Origin: JAZQQB01 sp045628865
GTDB lineage: Bacteria > Bacillota > Clostridia > Lachnospirales > Lachnospiraceae
Direction: 5' to 3'
Length of the DNA: 64,000 bases
NCBI GenBank assembly: GCA_045628865.1
Contig: JAZQQB010000029.1
Span: forward strand, 1 to 64,000
Shown here in pieces: positions 7,989-17,178 of the stretch; position 1 is the first letter of the stretch; the number at the start of each line of letters is the position of its first letter. A program made the position numbers and the translations under genes. Below the pieces are notes generated by a model. The model was not told the DNA's origin, did no database searches, and saw only the letters and a program-made list of their open reading frames with translations.

Positions 7989-8892
7989 ACGTTATTTTTT
8001 ATGTGTCATAAGAAAATGGAAGAGCTTATTACTTGCAATCCTGGTTTGTACAGTAGTGTGTGCAGGGATATATGAAATTTCTTATATAGTAAAAACGAAG
8101 AATGTTTCCTATGAAAAGGAAGCAATCTACTATCTAACAGCAGGTGAGCAGGAGGTATTCAATTACTACAATGCCTATACCTGGAATGATAACATCAAGT
8201 CAGATAAGATTGTGGACAATGCCATGGAAGCGCTACAAGTGGTGGATTCCTGCACGCTGACGAAGGAAGAACTGCAAGCCTGCCTAAAGGCTGATATCGT
8301 ATCAGATCTTCGTTTTCTTGTAGTAACAGCTACTTGTGATTCAGAATTGGATGCAACACATGCCATTCATGGAGTGACACAGGCTCTTGAAAAGTTACCA
8401 GATGATGTGAATGAGTTTGAAGCCATTACATTATGGAGTGAAACGCCAACAACGTTGGTACAGTATGAGAATCTGGTGGGCGAGGCAATTCTTTTAGGAA
8501 TGATACTCGGGATCCTTTTATGGATCATTGTTATTAGCATTTACTATGCCGTCGAAGACAGCATTTATGTAGAAAGTGATGTAGCAGATTATACAGAAAT
8601 TCCTGTTCTGGGATATCGACTAAATAAAGCAAACGAAGTTTGCGAGAAAATGTTGGCTGAAAATCTAAAAGAGGTTTCGGGAACAGAAGTTTCTTTGGAT
8701 CAGGAAAAAGATTGGGATATGGAAGCCTGGAAGGACAAAACCTTGATCTTAACAGTTGCTTTTGGAAATCGCAATGGCAAGAAGCTTTCTCTTTTCTTAG
8801 ACCAGTGTAAGCTTCATAAGATCCAGGTATCAGGAATCATTATCACCAATGTAGATCATAAGTTTATGAAGCAGTATTACCATATTTCCTAA
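7978..8892 (+). CDS. Wzz/CapA-like chain-length protein with truncated BY-kinase tail
   Basis: The protein has 304 residues and overlaps the preceding gene by 11 bp. The first membrane helix is at about residues 14-34, with an extracellular loop to about 165 and a second helix at about 170-192. This is the Wzz/Wzc-N topology of chain-length regulators. The cytoplasmic tail starts with DYTEIPVLGYRL, typical of the linker into a bacterial tyrosine kinase. It then continues TLILTVAFG and SGIIITNVD, which look like the last strands of a BY-kinase domain. No Walker A GxxxxGKS or Walker B DxxP is present. The catalytic core therefore seems deleted, leaving a probably inactive remnant. Confidence 0.75.
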   Translation: MNSKRYFLCVIRKWKSLLLAILVCTVVCAGIYEISYIVKTKNVSYEKEAIYYLTAGEQEVFNYYNAYTWNDNIKSDKIVDNAMEALQVVDSCTLTKEELQACLKADIVSDLRFLVVTATCDSELDATHAIHGVTQALEKLPDDVNEFEAITLWSETPTTLVQYENLVGEAILLGMILGILLWIIVISIYYAVEDSIYVESDVADYTEIPVLGYRLNKANEVCEKMLAENLKEVSGTEVSLDQEKDWDMEAWKDKTLILTVAFGNRNGKKLSLFLDQCKLHKIQVSGIIITNVDHKFMKQYYHIS

Positions 8893-8937
8893 ATATTGAA
8901 ATCAGTACAACATAATTTCCCAAAAGGAGAATACACT

Positions 8938-9717
8938 ATGAGACTTCAGACCTTGGTGGCTGCTGTGAACCAGGAGGTTTCAGGGCTTGCTGAGCAAATG
9001 AATCTGGAAACAGATGCCATCATTGTGAATCAGTGTGATCACAATGACTATATGGAATATGAATACAAGAAAGCACATGTGAAGGCTTACTCTTTTCAGG
9101 AAAAAGGGGTAGGCCTTAATCGCAATAATGCGCTTTTACGTGCAGATGGAGACATCTGCTTATTTTCTGATGAGGATATTGTATATGACAAGGGATATGG
9201 GGAAAAAATCCTAAAGGAATTTGAAGCACATCCTGAAGCAGACTTACTACTCTTTAATATGCGTGTCAATGAAGAACGGGCAACCTATCACATTGATTCC
9301 TATGGAAGAGTGAGATGGTATAATTGTGGCAGATATCCGACCTATAGCTTTGCATTTCGAAGAGAAAAGATCCACAAAGCAGGAGTTACTTTCTCTTTGC
9401 TTTTCGGTGGCGGAGCTCCTTACAGCAACGGAGAAGACAGTTTGTTTTTGATGAACTGTTTACGAAAGGGCTTAAAGATCTATAAGACACCAGTAGAGAT
9501 TGGAGAAGAGGTTCCAAGGGAATCTACTTGGTTTAAAGGCTTTACAGAGAAGTTTTTCTATGACAGAGGTTACCTTTATCACTTTTTATATGGATGTATT
9601 GCGCCATTGATGGGCTTTCGTTTTGTGTATACCAAGAAGAGTCAGATGTGTCAGGAGATTCCATGGAAGGAAGCATGGAAGTTGGTAAAAAAAGGAATTC
9701 GTGACGCAAAGAATTAG
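8938..9717 (+). CDS. Glycosyltransferase family 2-like
   Basis: This is a 259-residue protein starting at ATG 8938, seven to eight bases after AAAAGGAG. An in-frame TTG at 8896 is less likely. It has GVGLNRNNALLRADGD and LFSDEDIVYDKGYG, which hold the usual GT2 Asp pair in a variant form. GGGAPYSNGEDSLFLMNCLRKG is replaced at the normal acceptor-side position by a shorter GGGAPYSNGEDS motif. This clade lacks the classic first beta-strand VVPxYN. The donor is unknown. It lies between the Wzz-like gene and the polymerase. Confidence 0.72.
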   Translation: MRLQTLVAAVNQEVSGLAEQMNLETDAIIVNQCDHNDYMEYEYKKAHVKAYSFQEKGVGLNRNNALLRADGDICLFSDEDIVYDKGYGEKILKEFEAHPEADLLLFNMRVNEERATYHIDSYGRVRWYNCGRYPTYSFAFRREKIHKAGVTFSLLFGGGAPYSNGEDSLFLMNCLRKGLKIYKTPVEIGEEVPRESTWFKGFTEKFFYDRGYLYHFLYGCIAPLMGFRFVYTKKSQMCQEIPWKEAWKLVKKGIRDAKN

Positions 9718-9726
9718 GAGAAACCT

Positions 9727-10830
9727 ATGTGGATGACACTTTTGTTTTACGGGATCATTACCGCTGCAAGCATTGCATTATCAACCCTTGTCAGCGTAAG
9801 ACCGTTGAATACTTTTCGGGAAAAGGCTAAGGATAGAGCAGCGTTAAGTGGTATTTTTATCCTACTTACCACAGTGCTGATCCTTCGTGTGAATATTGGT
9901 AATGATTATTATCGTTACACCCAGATCATGCATGAGCTTCGCGTGGATGGCTACGTGATCACAGAGCCAGGCTTTAATCTGGTATGCCGCTTCTTGCTAA
10001 AAACAAAGCTGTGGTGGAATGCAGGGTACTTTTTATGCTTTGCAGTTTTTGGAATTATTACCATGGGCTTTATGTTAAAGGCGATGTATGATCTAAGCAT
10101 TGATTTCAAGCTGACATTTTTTATGTTTATGGCTCTTGGCATGTATTTCCAGACCTTTAGCATCATGCGTTACTATGTAGCACTTGCTCTGGTTATGTAT
10201 GGTATTAAGTATTTATTAGATAAGAAATACGTACGATTTATTTTGATCGTACTGGTTGCTGCAAGCTTTCATAAGATTGCATTGGTTGCTATTCCTCTAT
10301 ATTTTCTGGCCATTGTGCCTTGGAAAAAATGGCACATTGGTGTTTTTATGGGGCTAGGAATCCAGTTTATGGTTTTCAAGGATTTCTATTTAAAGATCAT
10401 GCTGAAATTATATCCAAGCTATCAGGGAGCGACACAGCTACTTGCGACCACAAGTAATTATGCCAACATCCTTCGTTGTCTGGCGGTGCTTTTATTAGGA
10501 ATCCTTTATTACGATGGATGCATCAAGGATGAACCAAAGAATCGCTTTTTCTTTTATCTGAATCTGGAAACCGTTGCGTTATATGTTTTTGGCTATTATA
10601 TCCCGGTAATCTCCAGAATCGGATATTTTTTGAATATCTCTCAGCTGTTTTTGGTGCCAGCCATTGTGCATGCAGAAAAAGATGAGAAGAAAAGAAGAAT
10701 CCTCATTGGTCTGATTATCATAGCGGGAATTGGATACTATATCTTATTCCAAAAAGAAATGATCGATACCCTTCGCATCGTGCCATATCAGAACTGGTTT
10801 TTTGATGGAATGCGAGAAATAAACATGTAA
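9727..10830 (+). CDS. EpsG-family polysaccharide polymerase (Wzy-like)
   Basis: This is a 367-residue polytopic membrane protein with about ten hydrophobic segments. The region RVNIGNDYYRYTQIM near residue 58 and EPGFNLVCRFL near 85 match the EpsG family. These proteins polymerise exopolysaccharide repeat units on the outer face of the membrane in Gram-positive bacteria. TAGGAG lies seven bases upstream, and the start is ten bases after the previous gene. It is the polymerase candidate for the first assembly block. Confidence 0.8.
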   Translation: MWMTLLFYGIITAASIALSTLVSVRPLNTFREKAKDRAALSGIFILLTTVLILRVNIGNDYYRYTQIMHELRVDGYVITEPGFNLVCRFLLKTKLWWNAGYFLCFAVFGIITMGFMLKAMYDLSIDFKLTFFMFMALGMYFQTFSIMRYYVALALVMYGIKYLLDKKYVRFILIVLVAASFHKIALVAIPLYFLAIVPWKKWHIGVFMGLGIQFMVFKDFYLKIMLKLYPSYQGATQLLATTSNYANILRCLAVLLLGILYYDGCIKDEPKNRFFFYLNLETVALYVFGYYIPVISRIGYFLNISQLFLVPAIVHAEKDEKKRRILIGLIIIAGIGYYILFQKEMIDTLRIVPYQNWFFDGMREINM

Positions 10831-10876
10831 CAGTTCAGAACCAATGTTACAAGAATTAGAAGAAAGAGCAAGAAAT

Positions 10877-11686
10877 ATGAAATTTAGTATTATTGTTGTC
10901 AGCTTAAATGCTGGTGCGAATTTAAAAAATACCATAGAAAGTGTTTCTAGGCAAACCTGTCAGGATTATGAGATCATCATAAAGGACGGAGGATCCAAGG
11001 ACGGCTCTTTGCAGTTTTTATCAGAAGCTGATTTTCTGGAAAAAGAGGTTTCTAATAAGTGTGTGTTAGTGGAGGAGAAAGATAAAAGCATTTATGATGC
11101 CATGAATCAGGCAATCACAAAGGCCAGTGGTGAGTATTATCTATTCCTGAATTGCGGAGACTATCTGTATGATGAAACAGTTTTGGAACATGTGAAAAAT
11201 GAACTTTGTGGTAATCCGGAAATTGATATCTTATATGGCAATCTGTATAACAGAAATTTGGCTACAGAGATCTACTCTTATAAAGAGATTACCCCGTTTA
11301 CCTGCTACAGAAATGTACCATGTCATCAGACCTGCTTTTACAAAAACACTCTGTTTATGGAACGAGGATATGATCTGGCGTTTCCAGTAAGAGCGGATTA
11401 TGAGCATTTTCTATTTTGCTTTTTTACCAAAAAGGCAACCATGTATTATTTAGAAGAAAAAATTTGTTCCTACGAGGGAGCTGGTTTTTCTGAAACAAAA
11501 AAGCATCTTAAAATGGCCAAGAAGGAACATCGCATCATTACTACAAAGTACATTCCAAAGCCACTGCTTTTCAAATATCGATTGATCATGATCCTGACCT
11601 TGCAGCCACTACGTACCTTTATGGCCAATAACAAGGCTCTGTCAGGAATTTATAATGGAATCAAAAATAAGGTCTATGGAAAATAG
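10877..11686 (+). CDS. Glycosyltransferase family 2 (WcaA/colanic-type)
   Basis: This is a 269-residue GT2 protein. MKFSIIVVSLNAG opens the fold, then IIIKDGGSKDGS, KDKSIYDAMNQAI and YLFLNCGDYLYDE. The last replaces the DxD with an NCGD motif typical of this subgroup. VPCHQTCFY and RADYEHFLF belong to the acceptor half. An ATG at 10844 would add eleven residues, but the family starts at the 10877 Met. The linkage formed is unknown. Confidence 0.82.
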   Translation: MKFSIIVVSLNAGANLKNTIESVSRQTCQDYEIIIKDGGSKDGSLQFLSEADFLEKEVSNKCVLVEEKDKSIYDAMNQAITKASGEYYLFLNCGDYLYDETVLEHVKNELCGNPEIDILYGNLYNRNLATEIYSYKEITPFTCYRNVPCHQTCFYKNTLFMERGYDLAFPVRADYEHFLFCFFTKKATMYYLEEKICSYEGAGFSETKKHLKMAKKEHRIITTKYIPKPLLFKYRLIMILTLQPLRTFMANNKALSGIYNGIKNKVYGK

Positions 11687-11712
11687 ACTACGTTTAAAAC
11701 TTGGAGGATACA

Positions 11713-13014
11713 ATGAAGGTTTTATGGATCTGTAATTTCATGTTGCCGGCTATTGCGAAAAAGCAAGGTGTCAAGGCAACCAATAAGGAGGGCTGGCTTG
11801 CCGGTTTATCGGATAGGATTATGACTTGCACCAAGACCAGGGACCTTTCTTTGATCTTGTGCTTTCCAGTACTTCCAGGGCAGGAACTTGTGGAAGGCAG
11901 TGTCACATACCCACAGGAATCAGGAGAAAGCAGAAGCCTTTCTTATTATGCATATCCGGAAGAATTTGCTGCTTTAGAGGAGTACCAGCCAGAAACTGAA
12001 ACACGAATGCTAGAAATCCTGCAAAAGGAAACTCCAGATGTGATCCATATTTTTGGAACAGAATTTCCACATGCGCTTGCAACTATGCGTGCTGCGAAAA
12101 GTCTTGGCATGGAGAGTAAGATCTTAATCGGTATTCAGGGTTATATGACAGAATGTGCCAAGCATTATTATGCAGATCTTCCTGAATATGTGATCAAAAG
12201 AAGAACCTTTCGTGACTGGTTAAAAAAGGATTCCATCATTCAGCAAAAAGAAAAATTTGAGTTAAGAGCGTCCATGGAACGAGATCTGTTAAAGGATGCA
12301 ATCCATATTACAGGAAGAACAGATTTTGATCATGGAACCATTGAGTATAACAAAACAAAGGCTAACTATCATTTTATGAATGAAACCCTTCGCAGCAATT
12401 TCTATGAGGGTGCATGGAAACAGGAGGATTGTGAGCCTTTTGAAATATTTGTCAGTCAGGGAAATTATCCATTAAAGGGTGCCCACAAGGTGTTGCAGGC
12501 TGTGGGAGAACTTAAGGAAGAATTTCCAGGGATGCATGTCAGTATTGCAGGGGATAAGATTACAGCCCTTGCGACCATCAAGGATAAGATAAAGATTTCC
12601 TCCTATGGTAAGTATTTGTTAGAGCTTGTAGAAAAATATGGACTAGAGGATATGGTAACCTTTACAGGTTCCTTATCTGCTGAGGATATGAAGAAGCAGT
12701 ATTTAAAGAGTTTCGTATTTATTTCGTCTTCCTCCATTGAGAATTCGCCAAACTCTGTTGGGGAGGCAATGTTACTTGGCATGCCAGTGATCACAAGTGA
12801 TGTGGGTGGCGTTAGAAGTTTATTTAGCGAAGAGGAAGGATATCTTTATCCATTCGAAGATGTTGAGGCTTTGAAGGAACGAATCCGTTGGGTATTTCAC
12901 AATCGCAAGGAGGCGATTGCCAAGGGCCGTGTAGCCATGGAAAGAGCAAGAAGGACACACAACCCGGATACCAACTTCGCGCGACTGTTAGAAATTTATG
13001 AGGAAATCAAATAG
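11713..13014 (+). CDS. Glycosyltransferase family 4 (GT-B fold)
   Basis: This 433-residue protein starts at ATG 11713 behind TTGGAGGA. The N-terminal Rossmann half has VLWICNFMLP and DVIHIFGTEFPHALA. The C-terminal half has VSQGNYPLKGAHKVLQAV, a FTGSLSAEDMKKQY segment and SSSIENSPNSVGEAMLLG, the GT4 EX7E-type donor-phosphate region, followed by TSDVGGVRSLF. GT4 enzymes retain anomeric configuration and use nucleotide sugars in the cytoplasm. The specificity is not readable. Confidence 0.87.
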   Translation: MKVLWICNFMLPAIAKKQGVKATNKEGWLAGLSDRIMTCTKTRDLSLILCFPVLPGQELVEGSVTYPQESGESRSLSYYAYPEEFAALEEYQPETETRMLEILQKETPDVIHIFGTEFPHALATMRAAKSLGMESKILIGIQGYMTECAKHYYADLPEYVIKRRTFRDWLKKDSIIQQKEKFELRASMERDLLKDAIHITGRTDFDHGTIEYNKTKANYHFMNETLRSNFYEGAWKQEDCEPFEIFVSQGNYPLKGAHKVLQAVGELKEEFPGMHVSIAGDKITALATIKDKIKISSYGKYLLELVEKYGLEDMVTFTGSLSAEDMKKQYLKSFVFISSSSIENSPNSVGEAMLLGMPVITSDVGGVRSLFSEEEGYLYPFEDVEALKERIRWVFHNRKEAIAKGRVAMERARRTHNPDTNFARLLEIYEEIK

Positions 13015-13038
13015 AATTTTGTTGTAATTGGAGAAGCT

Positions 13039-14226
13039 ATGAAATTTACTTTTGTATCCAACTATATCAATCATCATCAGCTGCCTATGGCAAGAAAAAT
13101 GTATGAGGAGCTGGGAGATGATTATGCATTCATTGAAACAGAACCTATTACGGAAGAAAGACTAAAGCTTGGCTGGGGCGAATCAGATCAGATTCCATTT
13201 TTACATCGTTATTACGAGGAGAAGGAAATCTGTGAAAAGCTGATCATGGATAGTGATATTGTGATGTTTGGCGGTGTGGATGATGAGAGCTTTTTGATAA
13301 ATCGTTTGCAGGCAAAAAAGCCAGTGATCCGTTATGCCGAGCGTTTCTACAAGGATGGAAGATATAAGGCAGTTTCCCCGAGGGGACTTATGAAGAAATA
13401 CAAGGATCACACCAAATATAGAAATGCACCGGTATATCTTCTGTGTGCAGGGGCCTATGTGGCTGGGGATTACCAGATTGTGCAGTCCTATCCCAAGAAG
13501 AAATTTACCTGGGGCTATTTTCCGGAAAAAAAGGAATATGACTTATCTAAGCTTCTAGCTGGTAAGAAATCAGAAGATTGTCTTCATATCCTTTGGGCAG
13601 GTCGTATGATCCACTGGAAGCATCCCGAAATGGTGATTGAGCTGGCAAAGGAATTGCAAAAGGATTCCTCTTTACCAGACTGGGAGATTACCATGATTGG
13701 TGGTGGCGCCTTAGAGGATGAAATCAAGAAAAATGCCAAAAAAGCACAGTTATCAGATAAGATCACCTTTCCAGGGACCATGAAGCCAGGGCAGGTGCGG
13801 GAATATATGGAAAAAGCAGATATCTATCTGTTTACCAGCGACTATCAGGAGGGCTGGGGTGCTGTTATGAATGAAGCTATGAACAGTGCAGCCTGTGTGG
13901 TTGCCAATGTAGGGATTGGTGCTTCATATTCATTGATAGAAACTGGAAAAAATGGTATCCTGTATCCCAATGGTGATTTTACTGCCTATGTCAGTGCTGT
14001 GAAAAAACTGATGCAGGATGACGAACTTAGAATGGATATGGCGAAGTCTGCCTACGAAACCATCCATACAACCTGGAATCCAGAAAATGCAGCAAGACTG
14101 TTACTGGATTTTTCCAAGGCAATCTGCAAAGAATATGCCCAGAAAGGACCTAAGGGCAGATACAGAACACCCATCTATATGGAATTGCCGGAAAGTGGTC
14201 CGATGAGTAAGGCTAGTCTTCGCTGA
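13039..14226 (+). CDS. Glycosyltransferase family 4 (GT-B fold)
   Basis: This is a 395-residue GT4 protein behind GGAGAAGCT. It begins MKFTFVSNYINHHQLPMA, an opening common in this subgroup. The catalytic half contains LWAGRMIHWKHPEMVI, MIGGGALEDEI, FPGTMKPGQVREYM and SDYQEGWGAVMNEAMNSA, an EGWG...E motif in place of the common EG(F/L)xxxxxEA. The distinctive EGWGAVMNEAM pattern recurs in capsule GT4 enzymes. It lies in tight order with the GT4 before it. Confidence 0.87.
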   Translation: MKFTFVSNYINHHQLPMARKMYEELGDDYAFIETEPITEERLKLGWGESDQIPFLHRYYEEKEICEKLIMDSDIVMFGGVDDESFLINRLQAKKPVIRYAERFYKDGRYKAVSPRGLMKKYKDHTKYRNAPVYLLCAGAYVAGDYQIVQSYPKKKFTWGYFPEKKEYDLSKLLAGKKSEDCLHILWAGRMIHWKHPEMVIELAKELQKDSSLPDWEITMIGGGALEDEIKKNAKKAQLSDKITFPGTMKPGQVREYMEKADIYLFTSDYQEGWGAVMNEAMNSAACVVANVGIGASYSLIETGKNGILYPNGDFTAYVSAVKKLMQDDELRMDMAKSAYETIHTTWNPENAARLLLDFSKAICKEYAQKGPKGRYRTPIYMELPESGPMSKASLR

Positions 14227-14317
14227 TGGGACAGAGATTTACGACCAGGCTTGAATAGTGAGATGGAAGTATAGAAGAAATTATGATTATAAGAACAGTA
14301 GAAAGAATGTAAGTAAG

Positions 14318-15394
14318 ATGTTTGAACGAATTTATGTGTGTCACACCTACTACCACGTATATGTGTCATTGTTAAAGGAATTTCAATTGGATAGAAAAGA
14401 GTGGGGAAAGGCAGAGATTGCTTTAAGTACCATGTCAACGGACTTTGAAGACCTTGGTGAAAGACTGGAAAAATCCGGCATGTTTTATAAGGTGCATACC
14501 TTAGAGGAAAAGCGTTTTACCGATTTTCCGGAGCTTGCTAAATATAAAAAGAACTACGGCAATTTCTTTAAGCACATTTATAACCGTATTATTTTTACAA
14601 AGAAATATCCGAAACTGGAAGAGCCATATATGACCATTGATTTTAAGAAGTACAAGGACATCTATGTATTCTGTGATTCGGATCCAATCGGTTTTTATTT
14701 AAATTATAAACATATTTATTATCATGCCATGGAGGATGGTTTGGATTGCTTGAAGAATCTGGATGATGCTCATGTAGCCAATGCAGGGCACTTTGGTATG
14801 AAAGCCTTTTTGGCATCGAAAAATCTGATCTTTATCCAAAATGGATTTAGTAAGTATTGTCTGGATATGGAAATCAATGACAGATCCGTATTAAAGGAGG
14901 ACTGTCCGAAATACAAGGTGGTTCCAAGAAAGCCGATGGAGGATGCCTTAACGTCAGAACAGAAAGAAATCTATGTAAAAGCGTTTATTCCAAATGGAGA
15001 GGTATTGCTAGAAAAGTTAAGAAGCATGGCTGGCCAGCCATCAGTGCTTCTTTTGACAGAGCCGTTTCATTTTGATGATGAAACACAGCTTCAGATTGTG
15101 AAGGATATTATCAAAACCCATTGTCAGGGTATGAAGATCGTGGTGAAGCCTCATCCAAGAGATCATATTGATTACACAAAGCATTTTGAGGACTGTACCA
15201 TCATTCAGGGTAAATTCCCAATCGAGGTTATGAACTTTATGGAGGGAGTGCATTTCACAAAGGCAATCTCCATCATCACCACAGCTATGGATACCTTAAA
15301 CTTTGTGGAAGAGAAGATCAATCTTGGCGCTAAGTTTTGGGATGCCTATGAAGCACCGGAACTTCATGATTTTACAAAGCCTAGAGAGGCATAG
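14318..15394 (+). CDS. Sialyltransferase-like enzyme (GT52/polysialyltransferase type); candidate nonulosonate transferase
   Basis: The protein has 358 residues from ATG 14318. An in-frame GTG at 14258 would add 20 basic residues but lacks support. The opening IYVCHTYYHVYVSLL matches bacterial sialyltransferases of the GT52/GT38 kind. The two motifs known in those families are both visible: D/E-D/E-G as E139-D140-G141 (AMEDGLDC) and HP as H279-P280 (KPHPRD). A serine/threonine-rich ITTAMD follows. Such enzymes use CMP-activated nonulosonic acids. No sialic acid genes are present, but a complete CMP-pseudaminate pathway lies at 20.2-27.3 kb. Pseudaminic acid transfer is therefore the best inference. 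Confidence 0.7.
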   Translation: MFERIYVCHTYYHVYVSLLKEFQLDRKEWGKAEIALSTMSTDFEDLGERLEKSGMFYKVHTLEEKRFTDFPELAKYKKNYGNFFKHIYNRIIFTKKYPKLEEPYMTIDFKKYKDIYVFCDSDPIGFYLNYKHIYYHAMEDGLDCLKNLDDAHVANAGHFGMKAFLASKNLIFIQNGFSKYCLDMEINDRSVLKEDCPKYKVVPRKPMEDALTSEQKEIYVKAFIPNGEVLLEKLRSMAGQPSVLLLTEPFHFDDETQLQIVKDIIKTHCQGMKIVVKPHPRDHIDYTKHFEDCTIIQGKFPIEVMNFMEGVHFTKAISIITTAMDTLNFVEEKINLGAKFWDAYEAPELHDFTKPREA

Positions 15395-15417
15395 ATTAGA
15401 AAAAGGAATAAAATAAC

Positions 15418-17157
15418 ATGAAAAAAATTTTGAAAAAGATCAGTATCTTAATGAATAAACAGCAGAAAGCACAGATGACAAGACTGATCATCATGATGGG
15501 CTTTGGTGGAATCTTAGAGGCATTGAGTGTTTCTTTGATCATCCCGGTGGTTACTTTAGTGGTATCGGATGATGCATTAAAGGAAGGAAGCAAGATTCGA
15601 GCTATCTATGACTTTTTAGGACTTACCAGTCAAAGGCAGTTAGTTGTAATCTCTATGGTGGCATTGATCATTGCCTACATTGGTAAAAATCTGTTTTTAT
15701 TTGCACAGCAAAAGACCATGTATCACTTTGTTTTTTCTAATCAGTTCTATACCTCAGAACGATTGATGAAAAGCTTTGTAAAACGTGATTATGAATATTA
15801 TTTAAATGCAGAAACCTCTGTGATCCAGCGTTCCATTACAGCAGATGTTAGCAACATGTATCAGCTGATCCTTTCCGTGTTACAGATTGTTGCAGAATGT
15901 ATCGTTGCACTTTGTATTGGTATTGTTCTTTTGGTACAGGATGCTGTTATGGCTATTTTTGTAGCTGTTTTATTATGCGCAACCCTGATCATTATCAAGA
16001 AGATCATCAAACCGATCATGAATCGAACCGGTAAAGAAAACCAGGATTATGGTGCATCCATGTTCCAGTGGATCTCACAGACAGTTCATGGTATTAAAGA
16101 TATTAAGGTAGCTGCAAAAGAGCAGTATTTTATCAATGAATATGCCAAGGTTGGACAGGGTTATGTAAAGGCAATGGAGCGTCAGAACCTTTTTGCCAAC
16201 TCTCCTAAGCTTTTGATCGAAACCATCTGTATTGCAGGTATGATCGGTTATATGCTTATCATGGTAGCTATGGGAAAAGAGTTAAGCTCCATGCTTCCAA
16301 CCTTAACAGCTTTTGCTATGGCAGCTATGAGACTGATGCCTTGTGCCAGTCGAATCAACAATCAGCTGACATCTATGGCATTTAATGAGCCGTTTTTCTT
16401 TAATGTATCTGACAATCTGGTAGAAGAAACAAGCGATTCCAACACAGATATTTCCTATGCCATTGATGTAAAGGAAAAAATGCCTGTTACCAGGGAGATT
16501 AAATTGGAGAATATCACCTATCATTATCCAAATTCAGAGAAATACATTTTTAGGAATGCCCAAATGGAAATTCCAGTTGGTAAATCTGTAGGTGTTATTG
16601 GTGAATCCGGTGCAGGTAAGACAACGATTATTGATATCTTACTTGGACTGTTGAACTTAGAAACCGGTAAGGTTACTGCCGATGGCAAGGATACCAAAGA
16701 ACAGTATCGAAACTGGCTTCGAAATGTGGGATATATTCCACAGCAGATCTATCTTATTGATGCAGACATTAGAAAGAATGTTGCCTTTGGTGTGCCAGAG
16801 GAAGAAATCGATGATGAACGTGTATGGGAAGTATTAAAGGAAGCTCAGTTAGATGAGTTTGTTAAGAATATGCCAGAACAGTTAGAAACAGGAATTGGCG
16901 AGCGGGGAATCAGACTCTCAGGCGGTCAGCGTCAGCGTATCGGTATCGCAAGAGCTCTTTACAATGATCCTGAGGTTCTTATTTTAGATGAGGCAACTTC
17001 TGCCTTAGATAATGATACCGAAGCAGCTATTATGGAATCCATTAATCACTTCCTTGGAAAGAAGACCATGGTAATTATCGCCCATAGACTTCAGACCATT
17101 GAAAAGTGTGACATGGTATATAAAGTTGCGGATGGAAAAATTAATAGAGACAGATAA
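15418..17157 (+). CDS. PglK/MsbA-like ABC exporter half-transporter
   Basis: The protein has 579 residues. The N-terminal membrane domain has about six helices (residues 15-300), including GGILEALSVSLIIPVV. The ATPase domain follows, with Walker A GESGAGKTT (Lys401), Q-loop GYIPQQIYLID, signature LSGGQRQR, Walker B VLILDEATSALD and switch histidine IIAHRL. The family flips lipid-linked glycans (PglK) or lipids (MsbA). Within a polysaccharide block it is the best candidate for undecaprenyl-PP-glycan export. No MATE/MVF-type Wzx gene is present. A paralogue at 58872 shares most of the ATPase domain. Confidence 0.88.
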   Translation: MKKILKKISILMNKQQKAQMTRLIIMMGFGGILEALSVSLIIPVVTLVVSDDALKEGSKIRAIYDFLGLTSQRQLVVISMVALIIAYIGKNLFLFAQQKTMYHFVFSNQFYTSERLMKSFVKRDYEYYLNAETSVIQRSITADVSNMYQLILSVLQIVAECIVALCIGIVLLVQDAVMAIFVAVLLCATLIIIKKIIKPIMNRTGKENQDYGASMFQWISQTVHGIKDIKVAAKEQYFINEYAKVGQGYVKAMERQNLFANSPKLLIETICIAGMIGYMLIMVAMGKELSSMLPTLTAFAMAAMRLMPCASRINNQLTSMAFNEPFFFNVSDNLVEETSDSNTDISYAIDVKEKMPVTREIKLENITYHYPNSEKYIFRNAQMEIPVGKSVGVIGESGAGKTTIIDILLGLLNLETGKVTADGKDTKEQYRNWLRNVGYIPQQIYLIDADIRKNVAFGVPEEEIDDERVWEVLKEAQLDEFVKNMPEQLETGIGERGIRLSGGQRQRIGIARALYNDPEVLILDEATSALDNDTEAAIMESINHFLGKKTMVIIAHRLQTIEKCDMVYKVADGKINRDR

Positions 17158-17178
17158 AAGTCTTAGAAAGAGTAGCCC

